From the NCBI RefSeq assembly GCF_000499845.2, contig NC_023757.2:40469162-40533161 (forward strand): a DNA stretch of 64,000 bases. The letters are read 5' to 3'. The stretch comes from Phaseolus vulgaris (Eukaryota; Streptophyta; Magnoliopsida; Fabales; Fabaceae). The position numbers were made by a program, and so were the translations under genes. Below are positions 34,039 through 45,470 of the stretch, piece after piece. The notes under the pieces were generated by a model. It searched no databases and was not told the DNA's origin. It saw nothing but the letters and a program-made list of their open reading frames with translations. Positions within the stretch are counted from its first letter, which is position 1. Each line of letters opens with the position of its first letter.

Positions 34039-34912
34039 ATGGGAAGTGACGAATGTGTACCGACTACATTGATCTTAATAAGACTTATCCTAAAGATGCG
34101 TACTCACTGCTTAGTATTGACTCAACTAGTGGATGGAGTTGTTGGTCACAAAGTGTTAAGCTTTCTCAACTCATATTTTGGGTACAATCTAATACCCATG
34201 ACTCCGATAGACCAGGAGAATACAACTTTCCTAACCGAAAAGGCCAACTTTTATTATGAGGTTATGTCATTCAGTTTCAAGAATGCGGGCGCCACATATC
34301 AAAGGTTGATGGATCGGATGTTCCGGGAGAAAATTGGGAAGACGATGGAAGTGTATGTCGATGACATGATTGTAAAATCCGACAACGTCGAACAACATGC
34401 AGTTGCCATGGACGAGATCTTCAAACAACTTAGGCATTATGACATGCGACTGAATCCTTAAAAATGTGTATTCAGAGTTGAGGGTGGCAAGTTCTTAGGC
34501 TTCATGTTGACAAGCCAAGGGAGGAATCAAGGCCAACCCAGACAAATGTCAAGTCTTAGAGACCATGAGAAGTCTGAATAAACTGAAGGAGGTTCAACAA
34601 CTTGTAGGAAGGTTGACATCATTATGTAGATTTATGCCAATGTTAGCGGATAAGATAAAGTTAATTATGAAGCTTATAAAGAAAGCTGAAAAGTTTTCAT
34701 GGAATGAAACATGCAAGGAAGCATTCAAAGTCGTTAAGCAAACACTATCCCAACCACCCATATTGAGAAAACCAATCCAAGGACTTCCTTTACTGGTGTA
34801 CCTTGTCACATCACCGATAGTCGTGAGTGTCGCAATTGTTCAAGGCACAGTCGTACAGAAGCCGATTTATTTTGAAGTCGAGTATTACAAGACGTCGAGA
34901 CCAGGTATATGA
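34039..34912 (+). pseudogene. Tat-element reverse transcriptase and first RNase H start, broken
   Basis: Two frames together read CTDYIDLNKTYPKDAY, then VDGVVGHKVLSFLNSYFGYN, then FKNAGATYQRLMDRMF. The catalytic YVDD is at 34354-34365 (VYVDDMIVKSD). After a stop at 34459-34461 the thumb/connection region continues (LKEVQQLVGRLTSLCRFMP, FSWNETCKEAF) to 34912. At least two frame changes and an early deletion are present. Confidence 0.85.
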
Positions 34913-35202
34913 TGATTGAGAAGATAGCTTTGGCTTTCGTTCACACATCCAGGAGGCTTCAACCATATTTTCAAAGTAATGAAATTATTGTGCGAACCGA
35001 CTGCCTCATTAGTAAAGTATTGCAGAAACCCGAGTTGGTAGGAAGAATGATTGGTTGGTCGGTAGAGTTGTCGGAGTTTGGCATTACATATGAGCCGAGA
35101 GGGCCTATCAAGTCACAATGCTTAGTCGACTTCACCTCGAAACTTCAAGACAATCTGAAGCCAGAAGCACCATGGATTTTGTATGTCGATGGATCTTCCA
35201 AC
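34909..35202 (+). pseudogene. Tat-element RNase H end and start of the second RNase H, interrupted
   Basis: Reads MMIEKIALAFVHTSRRLQPYF and later RMIGWSVELSEFGITYEPRG, the standard end of the gypsy RNase H with its tether. It then enters the second RNase H with LYVDGSSN. The family sequence stops abruptly after the N codon near 35200-35202, where foreign sequence begins. Confidence 0.8.
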
Positions 35203-35863
35203 TGTTGCAAAATAGATCTATGATATTGCAAAACAGAAAACATATAAAACAGAGTGTGTGCAGATTTTCTCGGGGGTAGTGGAAGGGAGGTTCTCAAAGT
35301 GGTTACGAAAATGCAACAGCTTTGCGAAATATCCACGAAATCCTTTACCGTTGCGGGATAGGATTTCTCTTTGGTTCGTTTGCAAGATTGGGTCGTCCAC
35401 GTTCTTTGCACGTCTTCCTCCTCTTAAGGTTGACTCCCACCTTTATCGGCACGTCTCCGGCGTCACCTCCGAACCTCCAAAACCACTAGAATCGTGCTCT
35501 CCTCTTCTAGTGGGTTGTTGAGCTTCTCACCTTGCCTATATATAAGAAGCACGAGAATGCTCCAAGACACATCTTCTTTGCCTCTCACCGTGCACCATTT
35601 TCTTCCCCTTTCCTTTTCACCTTTTCACTTTCCTCTTTTCTCTCTCTTCATTTACTACTTTATTATAAATACTTTTTTGGGTTTATTGAATTATTATTCT
35701 TTTAAGAGTAACTTGTTAGTTTTGATCTTCGGAAATTTTCAGGAAGTTCCTGTTGTATCCTGTGAGACTTGTGCAATACATCGCGGATAAGTCCTTATGG
35801 ACAGTGATCGCTCACGCATTGAGAAATCAATTTTGTTCATGTTTTGAAGCCTCTTTTACTACA
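35203..35863. other. About 0.66-kb foreign insertion splitting the second RNase H
   Basis: Left of it the element reads YVDGSSN; right of it, from about 35864, it resumes with a GG-GAKVVLEGP-type stretch. The inserted sequence is unrelated to Tat protein, and richer in C and T than the flanks. It contains a TATA-like CCTATATATAAG near 35535-35546 with a pyrimidine-rich tract after it. It starts TGTTG and ends near CTACA, which could fit a solo LTR. However no target-site duplication is convincing (CCAAC left, AGGCG right), so its class is unknown. Confidence 0.65.
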
Positions 35864-36470
35864 AGGCGGATGAGGGGCAAAAGTTGTTCTCGAAGGGCCA
35901 TGAAAACTCCAGATAGAACAGTCTTTACATTTTGGGTTCAAAGCATCAAACAACCAAGCTGATTATGAAGCTCTCATAGTCGAGTTATTGGTGGCTAAAG
36001 ACATGGGAGTCTGAAAGGTCGAGTGCAAGATAGAATCATAGATAGCAGTCGGTCACATCAGCGGGGAGTATCAAGTGAAGGATCTTTTGCTTCTAAAGTA
36101 TTACCACTGATTGGTCGGCATCATGACAAGATTTGAAGGTGTCAGCATACATCAGATAAAGTGAGAAGATAACTCTCAAGCTGACATCCTATCAAAACTG
36201 GCCAATAGCAAGCTGAAAGGCCGACATGATACTATCATATAGCAAACTTTATATAATCTGTTGGTTGCCATCGAAGAATACATGACGATAGAGCAAGAAG
36301 GAGCATATTGGATTTCTGAGATCAAGGGTATGCTGGGAGATCGGGAAGCCAGGAAGGAATGTTGCGACCTCGCGATTACAAAGAAAGCTTCTCGTTTTGT
36401 CTTAGTGGGTGATGACCTATATAAGAGAGGTTTCTCAACTCCATTGCTTAAATGTGTCTAAGACCGAGGT
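35864..36470 (+). pseudogene. Tat-element second RNase H (C-terminal part) and linker, broken
   Basis: In broken frames this reads VVLEGP, then SLHFGFKASNNQADYEAL, then AVGHISGEYQVKDLLLLKYY, then EDNSQADILSKLANSKLKGR. These are the conserved blocks of the aRNH domain of Tat elements. An open stretch at 36261-36461 (AIEEYMTIEQEGAYWISEIK and following) is the linker into integrase. Confidence 0.8.
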
Positions 36471-37357
36471 TGAATACCTTTCGAAGGAACTACACCACGA
36501 TGTTTATGGCTTACATTTGGGAGCACAAACAATGGTGACAACGGTATTGAGAGTCGGCTATTATTGGCCCACCCTGAGAGCCAATTGTGTCAACTTCGTT
36601 AAGAAATGCCAAAACTGCTAAGAGCCCGCTCCTCTCATACATCTCCATCCTCGTGACTTATAAAACATCAATTCTCCATGGTCGTTTGCCTTATGGGGGG
36701 TGGATATAGTCGGTCCTTTCCCACCAGCAACAGGGCAGAGAAAATTCCTACTAGTAGGGGTGGATTATTTTACAAAGTGGATCGAAGAAGAGCCTCTCGC
36801 GAAAATTACAACTCAACAAGTTCAAAGCTTCATTTGAAAGTGTTGAAGATGGAATAGACTCAACAAAAAGGACTAGAATGCATATTTGGTATTCCACCCA
36901 CCATTATTACTGATAATGGGAGACAATTCACAAACCAGAAGCTTGCCGAGTTCTATGACAATCTTGCCATTCGGTACAAAACGAGTTTAGAAGAACACCC
37001 GTAGACTAATGGACAGCCGAATCCACAAACAAGGTCATACTGACTGAATTGAAGAAAAGGTTGGGCAGTGCGAAGGGAAGATGGACAAAAGAACTTGTTG
37101 AAGTCCTTTGGGCCTATAGGTGCACCCCGCACTCGGCCACAGGAGAAACTCCCTATAACCCCACCTACGACACAAATGTCATGTTACCGGTAGAAGTCAG
37201 AGGGTCGGCAATCCGACGAGAGCTTCACAACCTCAAGCAGAGAAGATCGATATGGTCGAATAGTCGAGAAGGCCGAATAACTCCCTTAATCCGAATGCAA
37301 AACATAAACCTTCAACTAACCGTGATTAAGTCATACTTAATGGTAAATCGAGATTAA
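36440..37357 (+). pseudogene. Tat-element integrase, broken
   Basis: The HHCC zinc-binding region is at about 36490-36621 (HHDVYGLHLGAQTM, then VKKCQNC). The catalytic core shows GVDIVGPFPPATGQRKF (about 36700), ITDNGRQFTN (about 36908) and an AESTNKVILTELKKR stretch (about 37015-37065). An open C-terminal stretch follows (GRWTKELVEVLWAYRCTPHS, TGETPYNPTYDT). One base appears missing between NGQ and AES, and further stops interrupt the core. Confidence 0.85.
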
Positions 37358-37369
37358 GGCATAGTTAGG

Positions 37370-37640
37370 CCTTCTTTTGGATCCACATGCAAGCCCACGA
37401 CAATTGAGGCTCGTCCAAAAAGTATAAATATTATAGGGGACCCCAACACAAAAGGTAATTTTTCACTTTAAACTCAGTTGCATATTGTACTCGAACTAAC
37501 TTGATCGTCGGAGTGCCTTCGCAGGTACCCCCATTCGGCTTGAAGTGAGGAAGAACAAACCGAAGATCACCCCACTTAGAGGCTAAGAAGACTAGAAAAC
37601 GAAGATAGAAGGAGTCACTCTACTAGGATCCCGACCTTGT
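37370..37640 (+). repeat. 3' LTR-like sequence of the Tat element
   Basis: It contains a TATA-like box at 37423-37430 and ATAGGGGACCCCAACACAAA. It then has a CTTGATCGTCGGAGTGCC block and GCAGGTACCCCC, arrangements common in LTRs of this branch. The left edge is not fixed, and the right edge is taken near CTTGTAAGAACA at about 37640. Confidence 0.6.
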
Positions 37641-38160
37641 AAGAACAATAGTCGTTCTGTTTTTTTTTTATCTAACTATTTTAAATGTTCTCGGTTATTT
37701 AATTTCAATTGTTTTTAAAATAAGTAAATATAGTTTTTTTGTTAAATAGATAATAACAAAGTTAAATTAGACTAAAGAATTAGTATATGGACGCCAAACA
37801 AGAATTGTGTTTGGTTAAGAGTTAAGCATGTATGATATAACTGATGAGTCTGATTACATTAAACTCTTTATAAACTAATAAGAATGAGTTTTTTGTGAAG
37901 TTAAATGTTGAGTTGTGTAATGCAACTAAATAAGTTGAGATATCTTGTGAATTAAGTGTAGTTCAGTTTTGTTGAATTTCTTTTAGAAAGTTAAAATCAT
38001 ATTCTTTCGAAATAGTATTGTTAGGATTAATCATCATAACTAAAATATTGTTTGTTTCAAAGCGAAAGTCGATGCTTCATCATAATTTTATTTTTAAAAA
38101 ATATCTCAATAAATTTGAGAATGAAGAAATATATAAATTCTTATTGACCTTAACTCTGAA

Positions 38161-38216
38161 TAGTTTGAGAGTGAGCAGTATAATGCAATAGTTTGAGGGT
38201 TAGCAGTATAATGCAG
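38161..38216. repeat. Imperfect tandem duplication, 28-bp unit, two copies
   Basis: TAGTTTGAGAGTGAGCAGTA and its neighbour TAGTTTGAGGGTTAGCAGTA, starting at 38161 and 38189, both followed by TAATGCA. Confidence 0.8.
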
Positions 38217-38274
38217 GTTGGATTGTGAAAAACTCTTGACGAAGCTGCGGAATAATTAAGTGTGCAAAAATATG

Positions 38275-38480
38275 TTAAGCAAAGAGTTTATTATGATTGA
38301 GTTGTTGGAATGGAAGGTAATTTATAGGGAAAGAGAAGGAGAAGAAAAGGAGCAGTTGAAGAGTTGAGATTTTGTGAAAGAAGGGAAATAGAGTTAGTTG
38401 TGTTGTTGAGTTATGGATGGATATGATGTGCACACGTACATAGGACTGAGTGAGAGAGAGAGAAAGAGGTGGGGTGGCCG
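38275..38480 (-). promoter_or_regulatory. Promoter-like segment on the - strand, no gene attached
   Basis: Read on the - strand, a CTCTCTCTC pyrimidine patch (38450-38463) precedes CCTATAAATTACC (about 38318-38330) by roughly 130 bases. An A/C-rich start-like region follows (AACAACTCAATCATAATAAA). The layout resembles a plant TATA promoter with Y-patch. No coding frame follows, so this could be a non-coding transcript, a relic or chance. Confidence 0.25.
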
Positions 38481-39260
38481 ACAAAACTGGTTTTCTGGAT
38501 TACACATTCCAACCACCCCTCACTTCGCTCCACGTCCCCACCCTACCCTCCATCCCTCTCATTTTCAACTCTTCATCTCGTTTTTTTTTTTCTTTTCTTT
38601 TTTACCACTCTCATCGTCTCACCTTATTTCTAACACACAAAACATTCAAAATCTAATATAATCTATTAAGACATTATGAATTTGCTTTCTAATTTATTTT
38701 TTATAAAATTCGATTATTGGAGGATATTATCAAGCATGTAACCATTTATCATTTTTTTCTAAAATCATGACCAGCACCTAATTATTTTATGTTTTCAGAA
38801 TTATTTCAAAATATTTGGAAACCCAATTTTAATTATGAAAATTATGCTTTTGTACTTATAATATCTGCAATAAGATACAATTTTACTTAAAATAGTATAC
38901 ATTTATATACTTCTAAAAATTGGATACAAGAATTCTATTGAGATAATGTGTTAAATCTAAGCAATATCTCTATATAAATATAAGTTAATATTTGATCTTA
39001 GGTTGTTAGAGTGTATTAAATGTTGATAAATATGTATCTTAATATGATCTTTATAAGATTGAGTTAAACTCTTATGTTAAATGAGTATCTATTAACACTA
39101 CTTTCGTGATTAATGTTCTAATATCATGTACGATTGTATCCAATTATCCTCTAATATTATTATTAGGGTGTTAGAATAAGACTTAGTTGATATAGTTGTT
39201 TGTGGCCGAAGAGATCTCGACTTCGTGTAGTATATTAAGTTGACAAAACTATATATACAA

Positions 39261-39299
<39 letters not shown>

Positions 39300-41248
39300 C
39301 TCTATTTAACTCCTAAATAGATATATGTAATATTATATATTCATTATTAGGTAAGATTGCAACAATTCATACATATAAATAAGGATAAATTAATTATTTT
39401 TAAATCATCACACAACATGATATACATATAAAAACATAAATATATGAATCAAATCATATCCTCATAATTGGATCATAGAAATTCTTAAGTCTTAATAAAA
39501 TAATGTGTTTTTGTAACACTCAACTCTTGTCAAAAGGCTAATATTAAACATGTCCACTTTTAAAAGAATCGTATTAAACATGTCTCACCAAAGAGTAACC
39601 CATTATTTATCATAAGCATATGCAAATACATCCTTAACTTCCTATGCTGAAGTAGTTCATTCTCCTACATTGTAACAATGATGCACAAAGTTTCTACAAC
39701 TTCTCATCACCTTATACCTTAATTGTCTCATTTCCTTAATAACTTATTACTACGATCTTTGGGGCCATACCATCCTAGAAATCTCTCATAAGGGCAACAC
39801 ACACCAATAATACACACAATAATAATATACGCAGTGGCAATATTTCAAGAAAAGAAAAAAAAAACAAATCCTAAGTAGGGATAAACTACTCACCTATATA
39901 TATATATATATATTTTAACTTAATCTTTCATCTTGATATATTCTCATATTCATATTCTACCAATATAATAATATCCTTGTTATTCTTTAATTTTAGAGAG
40001 AATGTAAAAAAATAGAGTTTTAAGAGATAAATTTTTTAATAAAACAAAAATTAGTAACATTTAACCTATTTATCTTTATCCATTAATATTTATATCTTCT
40101 AAAATTTGACAACTTACATCCATATTTTGCGTCTTTATACTAAAAAAATGGGAGGAGATTGAGTTTAGTATAAATACTATTTTATTTTTTAAAGTAATAT
40201 ATATATATATATATACATATATTTCACTTTAGAAAATATAACAATATAAAGCAGTATCATAAAGTTATTACTTCTTACAATAATTACATTATAAATCATA
40301 TTAACATAAATATTGATAAAATTAACTGTATGTACTGTTAAACTTTAAGAGAACAACCATTATCTCAATACAAAATACAAGTAAATCTTATTTGATCATG
40401 TATTATTCAATAAAATATTTTTAATTATTGTTTATTTAACTGAGTTTTGATTTTTTAACGTTTTTTTTGTTTTGATGTGTTTCAAGAATGATAATTATTG
40501 AATAAAATGATTCAAATTAAATGATGTTAACTATGACTTAATGCTTTTTTAGAGAATGAAAAAAAGGTGTATATATGTATGTAGAGAGAATGGGAGGGGG
40601 AAGAAGAGAAAAGCTCCTGTGGTATATTTAGTTATCACATAAAACAGAAATTATAAATTTTATTTATACAATTCTACATAAATGTTTAAAACTAAAAGGA
40701 AAATGTACATTACTTTCTTAGATGGTAACTTATAACATTTATCATTTAGATATAACTATTCAATTTAGATTATAATTCTTATTCATCACAATAATTAGTC
40801 TTTTTTTTTTACAAATTTCGCACCTTATACATTATTTGTATTTAATGATTCGTTATTGATTTGATTGTTTTTTCCTATAGTTTATCTAAAGTAAGTTAAT
40901 TTTGTTTTAATTACTCATAAAATTCTCGCGATTTTAAAATTTTGCCTAACACTTAATTTACTTGGAGTTTCAAATTTTCAACGAAGTTCGAAAATTATGT
41001 TTGTAAATTGAGAAAATATGTTCAATAAAAATCTAAATCCACCCCCTTAAGTTTTATAAGACTACGTAAGCACAAAAGCAAGGCACTCAAACCATTCACT
41101 TTGATTAACTATTGTAACATGAGATTTTTCAGGAAAAAATATAAATAAAAAATATTTATTTATTTATTTAAAATTTCATCTTTCTAGTACTCTATTTTTA
41201 AACTCTTTAAATTTTGAGAAAAATCAATCTAACATTGTTATGCTATAT

Positions 41249-41630
41249 CACTACAAGAAAATTATGAAATAGAAACAAATTTTTAGAAATCAAAATAATT
41301 AGTTGTAGTAGTAACTAAATTAAATATCAGTTTAGAAACTAAAAAAAAATTGGTTTCTAAATTAATTTATATTATTGTTAAATAGTTTCTAAATTGGTAT
41401 CTAATTAACAACTAAGGTTTTAGAGACCAAATTTAGAAACTAAATAATTGGTAGTTAAAACCTTGGTTGTTAATTAGATACCAATTTAGAAATTATTTAA
41501 CAATAATAAAAATTAATTTAGAAACCAATTTTTTTTTTAGTTTCTAAAATGGTTTCTAATTTAGTTACTATTGCAACTAATTATTTTGATTTCTAAAAAA
41601 TGGTTTTTATTTCATGATTTTCTTGTAGTG
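41249..41630. mobile_element. CACTA-ended foldback MITE, 382 bp, TSD TAT
   Basis: Starts CACTACAAGAAAATTATGAA, ends TCATGATTTTCTTGTAGTG, and is flanked by TAT on both sides (41246-41248 and 41631-41633). Inverted similarity extends far beyond the termini: AAAATAATTAGTTG near 41290-41305 pairs with CAACTAATTATTTT near 41573, and TTTCTAAATTGGTATC pairs with GATACCAATTTAGAAA. The whole element is thus one long imperfect hairpin centred near 41435. No coding capacity. CACTA ends with a 3-bp duplication place it with CACTA (En/Spm) transposons. Confidence 0.85.
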
Positions 41631-41633
41631 TAT

Positions 41634-42458
41634 TGTATCTTTAGATAGGTAGCTAGAAAAGGATATAGTAACCCAAATGATACTTTTTTTGTACGTTAAT
41701 CAATTCTTATTAAGTATTATTTTTCTTCTTCATTTTTTAGTATTTAGTCCATGAGAAAGGTTAGTGGTGTTGGAAATGATAATTATAGTTTTGGAATGAG
41801 ATGAAGAATAAATGTAACCACTAATCCACATGGAGTTATTATTAATATGATATATAATATATTGATTTGGATGATTTTAGAGTATGGTTTTAATTTATTT
41901 TTTATTGATTTTTTTAAAATGTGAATATGGGTGCTTTAAAGTTTGATATTGTTTAAATGGTTGCTTAGTGTTCAAGTGATAGAGGATTTAACTCGAACGA
42001 TTGAGAGAATAATTCAAATAAAAGTTTGTACGAAAGAGAGGTTGAGATAACTCTTTCTCCTTTAGAAGGATATCACTCAAAAGGATATCACTTAAGCGTT
42101 ACAATGGTCGCCAAAGCAAGGTTGTGATAGTATCGTATGAATTTTTGAAATTTATATGTGTGAAGATACTTAAGTGAGGGTGGAACATTCAAGTGCAAAT
42201 TAAACAATGGTTAAAACTTTGAAACTTGGTTGAAGAAATCAAATATGTGTGTATTACTCAAGCTATGAGGTCACTCAAATATGCAAATTCACATTTAAGC
42301 GAGAAAAAAAAAACAAATTCAATTATGCTCTCAATATATATCTTGCTTCAGGTGAAACTTATTTTTAATTAAGGAAAATGTAGTCACTCAAATAATTTTA
42401 TACAATGTAATATTATACTGATCATGATATATTTATTAAGATATGTGATTAATGTATT

Positions 42459-42492
<34 letters not shown>

Positions 42493-44300
42493 AAAGAGAT
42501 GTTGTTGAAATATGTGTGAGAATTATCATTACAAATGCTATACTATAATATAACATGTATCTGAGTATCTTAAAGTGTGCATTGTGTAGTAATTATACTG
42601 TACATTAAGGATATGAATGAAGATTTTAGTATCATATTAAAATGTTTTAATTGATAATATTTATTTAGAATGTTGATGAAAGATTCTTTACTTTTATTTA
42701 CGATGTAATAATATAATCCAAAATTATACTGAAATTGTTAAAATAAAATGTGATATAAATTAGCTCAGTAGCTTACCCTTATATTATTTTAGCATGTCAT
42801 AATTGAATGTATGCACCAGAATAAACAGTAGCAACATAATCAGGTTGCTAAAAGATAATTTAAACATATTTCTGCATATACTCTTTTGAAATACTTGACT
42901 TCCTATGATTATGTGATTTATAAAATACATATACTTATGTATTTTATTGCATTGTCAACTAGTTATGTTTAATAAAACGAGATATAAAAAACACAATTAA
43001 GCTTGTGCTATAAGATAAATTTAACATTTTCTATTAATACAAATTCTAATGATATTTTATCAATATACAATCAAACAACAAACATAATTATTTAATTAAA
43101 ACTAAAATGTATTATTCAATTTTTTTGAAAAATCGTTGAATTTGATATTAAGACAGATCGATATAAAATATATTTTTACTACAATAGAAAACTGTTTTTA
43201 TTAATAACTCAACAGTACAATGTTATCATCAATGCTCTTCTTAATATAAATTAAATTATTAATTTCAACATCACGTGCCTGTTCCCAAGAAAATACGAAT
43301 AATTTAAGTTATAGTGTAAAATTTATGCCAATAAAAATATTATTATAATGTACGAATTATTAAATTTCTAGCGTACGTCTATGTCATATCTTATAAACAT
43401 TAAATTAAAAAGTAAGTATATACTAACAAACGCTTTTAAATTTCATTAATGTGTGTAATTGTTATTGTATTGGAGTATGTCAGCAGTTTATAATTAAAAA
43501 ATATATAGAAATACATTCACCTTATAGTTCAATAGAGTTGAACAAGCTTTGTCTTGGTTAAAACTAACTTTACCAATAATACAGTAATTAACATCAATTA
43601 TTTAACAAACAAAAAAACACACTTTAATTTTTCAATGAAGAAAAAGATTGAAAGAAACTCCGGATTTAAATAGAAAACAGTACGCACTTGATTTTTGTTA
43701 ATATAAAGCATTTGAAACAATTATTAACTATATATTTTTTTAAAAGTACACTGAAATGTAGTTTTACTAAAAAAAATAATTCTATTATTATTATTTTTTA
43801 ATAATTAAATAAATTATACATGTACTATTATTAGATGTAGAAAACAATAAAAAAACTTAACATTAATTTCATACATATCTTTTCTTCATATTACCAAAAC
43901 GTAATCCACAAAATACTAAATTAAATGTTCTTTTATCAAAATCAAATCCTTATATTATTATTAGTAAAATACGTCTTTTATTACTCAAAATATCTCAGAC
44001 ACACCCTTCAGTTTCAGTCCATATAAAAAATAAATATAATTTTTAATTCTTACAGGTAATTATACTTGTGTTAAAACGCAAGTATATTAAAATTTGGAGG
44101 TATTAACTTTTTTGAATCTCTTTAAGTTAAATTTTTTTAGTAAAATAATTATGAATAGTGGTAATTTATGTTATAATTGAGAGTTATATAGAATAAATAT
44201 GAATTTATGCAATATGTTAGAAAGTGCGTGGGTTGGGCTGCGAAAGTAGTTACGGGTATGTTATAGGGGTTGTTGGGTCAATTCAGGTTGATTCCCAAAT
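41634..44300. other. AT-rich intergenic DNA
   Basis: No gene is seen. An interrupted AT tract lies at about 42461-42492. The segment from about 44300 onward is the likely promoter and leader of the Dof gene. Confidence 0.5.
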
Positions 44301-44339
44301 CCCGAAACATAGCATAACATAAACATTACAACTCAGAGG

Positions 44340-44606
44340 ACAGGCACATAGATAGATGTAAGTAAGTAATATAGAGAGGGAAGAAGTACGTTGTTGCAGC
44401 CTCCACGCATATTTGTCACTCTCTCAAACCCATTCTCATTCCGCATCCCAATTCTCTTATCTCTCTCCCTCTGCTTTTTCTTCTCCGTACTCTCTCTACA
44501 CATACACACATGTGTGTTACTCAACAACACCAACACACTCACTGACATAAACACTAGTTTCAGGTGCATCTCATCAAAACTACTCCCTCCCAATTAACTC
44601 CAACAA
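44340..44606 (+). promoter_or_regulatory. Probable leader of the Dof gene, with an upstream ORF
   Basis: Pyrimidine-rich stretches (CTCTTATCTCTCTCCCTCTGC around 44454) and an A/C-rich run up to the main ATG fit a plant 5' UTR. If transcription starts upstream of 44500, an 11-codon upstream ORF lies at 44510-44545, ending before the main start. The transcription start is unknown. Confidence 0.4.
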
Positions 44607-45470
44607 ATGCAGCAAATACACTCCATGGCACCGGGAACGGGAGGAGGAGGAGCAGGAGGAGGACCCAGGTTTTTCTCCGCCACCGCCACCGCCGACAGGA
44701 GGCTCCGACCCCACCACCAGAACCACCAGGCGCTTAAGTGCCCCCGCTGTGATTCTCTCAACACCAAGTTCTGTTACTACAACAACTACAACCTCTCCCA
44801 GCCCCGCCACTTCTGCAAAAACTGCCGCCGCTACTGGACCAAAGGGGGCGTCCTCCGCAACGTCCCGGTCGGAGGCGGCTGCCGCAAATCCAAACGCTCC
44901 AACAAACCCGCCAAAACCTCCGACACCGCCCCTCCTCCCCCGCTGCCCGACCCCGACCATTCAAGCAGCGAGAGCTCGAGCCTCACCGCCGCTGCCGCGG
45001 AGCCAGTATCGGCGCCGATAAACTCCGATTCCACGAACGTGCAAGAGTCGAAGTTGTTGGTCCCCGCGGATCCTGTTTTGGAAACGAATCCTCTGGAGCA
45101 AGGAGCAGGGGACTGCGGTGGTATCTTCTCCGAGATTGGACCTTTCACCAGCCTGATCGCTACTTCAACTAACGAGCCATTGGCTTTCGGTTTCGGGAAC
45201 GCTCTGCCCGATGCGTCGTCGTTTCAGTGGCAGAACTCGAAGGTGACCAGCAACCAGGAATTGAAGTTGCCCGAAAGCTCCTTCCTCGATCACACCGTTG
45301 ATTTGACGACTATGCATGGTAAAACGAGCCACGGAACATTCGGATCGTTGGATTGGCAGGGCGGTGCGGATCAAGGTTTGTTTGATCTCCCTAACACCGT
45401 TGATCACGCTTACTGGAGTCACACTCACTGGTCTGACCACGACAATTCTTCTCTCTTTCATCTCCCCTGA
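44607..45470 (+). CDS. DOF5.4: Dof-type zinc-finger transcription factor, DOF5.4/OBP4-like
   Basis: A single open frame of 287 aa with no intron. The Dof finger has the C-x2-C-x21-C-x2-C pattern at C45, C48, C70 and C73 (CPRCDS ... HFCKNC), followed by the conserved RRYWTKGG and GGGCRK blocks. Family members bind AAAG-core DNA in the nucleus. The N-terminus (MQQIH, glycine run, RFF) and the C-terminus ([15 protein letters not shown] ending in LFHLP) match the Arabidopsis DOF5.4/OBP4 pattern as recalled. OBP4 restrains cell-cycle progression and root-hair growth in Arabidopsis; a similar role is inferred. The middle is low-complexity, rich in P, S and A. The first half is much more GC-rich than the flanking DNA. 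The start is the first ATG of the frame. A second in-frame ATG at M7 is a less likely alternative. Confidence 0.92.
   Translation: MQQIHSMAPGTGGGGAGGGPRFFSATATADRRLRPHHQNHQALKCPRCDSLNTKFCYYNNYNLSQPRHFCKNCRRYWTKGGVLRNVPVGGGCRKSKRSNKPAKTSDTAPPPPLPDPDHSSSESSSLTAAAAEPVSAPINSDSTNVQESKLLVPADPVLETNPLEQGAGDCGGIFSEIGPFTSLIATSTNEPLAFGFGNALPDASSFQWQNSKVTSNQELKLPESSFLDHTVDLTTMHGKTSHGTFGSLDWQGGADQGLFDLPNTVDHAYWSHTHWSDHDNSSLFHLP

Larger units (their letters stand above)
33668..37640 (+). mobile_element. Ty3/gypsy LTR retrotransposon remnant, Tat type
   Basis: A primer-binding-site-like string (TTGGCGTCCACCATGGGG) begins at about 33671. A gag N-terminal piece follows (about 33735-34015; PDPMTLILQM-type start, then KRENAQMKQKLNGEPTV-type text across a frame break). 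RT fragments start at about 34040, so most of gag, the protease and the RT start are deleted. The order RT, RNase H, second RNase H, integrase is diagnostic of the Tat branch. The 3' end shows a TATA-like TATAAATATT at 37423 and the GATCGTCGGAGTGCCTTCGC block found in many plant gypsy LTRs. Multiple frameshifts and stops mean no functional protein. Confidence 0.85.
37641..41248. other. Intergenic DNA with AT microsatellites
   Basis: AT tracts occur at about 39266-39297, 39896-39912 and 40199-40215. A two-copy 28-bp duplication lies at 38161-38216. A CT/GA-rich patch lies at 38300-38660. Otherwise AT-rich with no supported gene. Confidence 0.5.
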
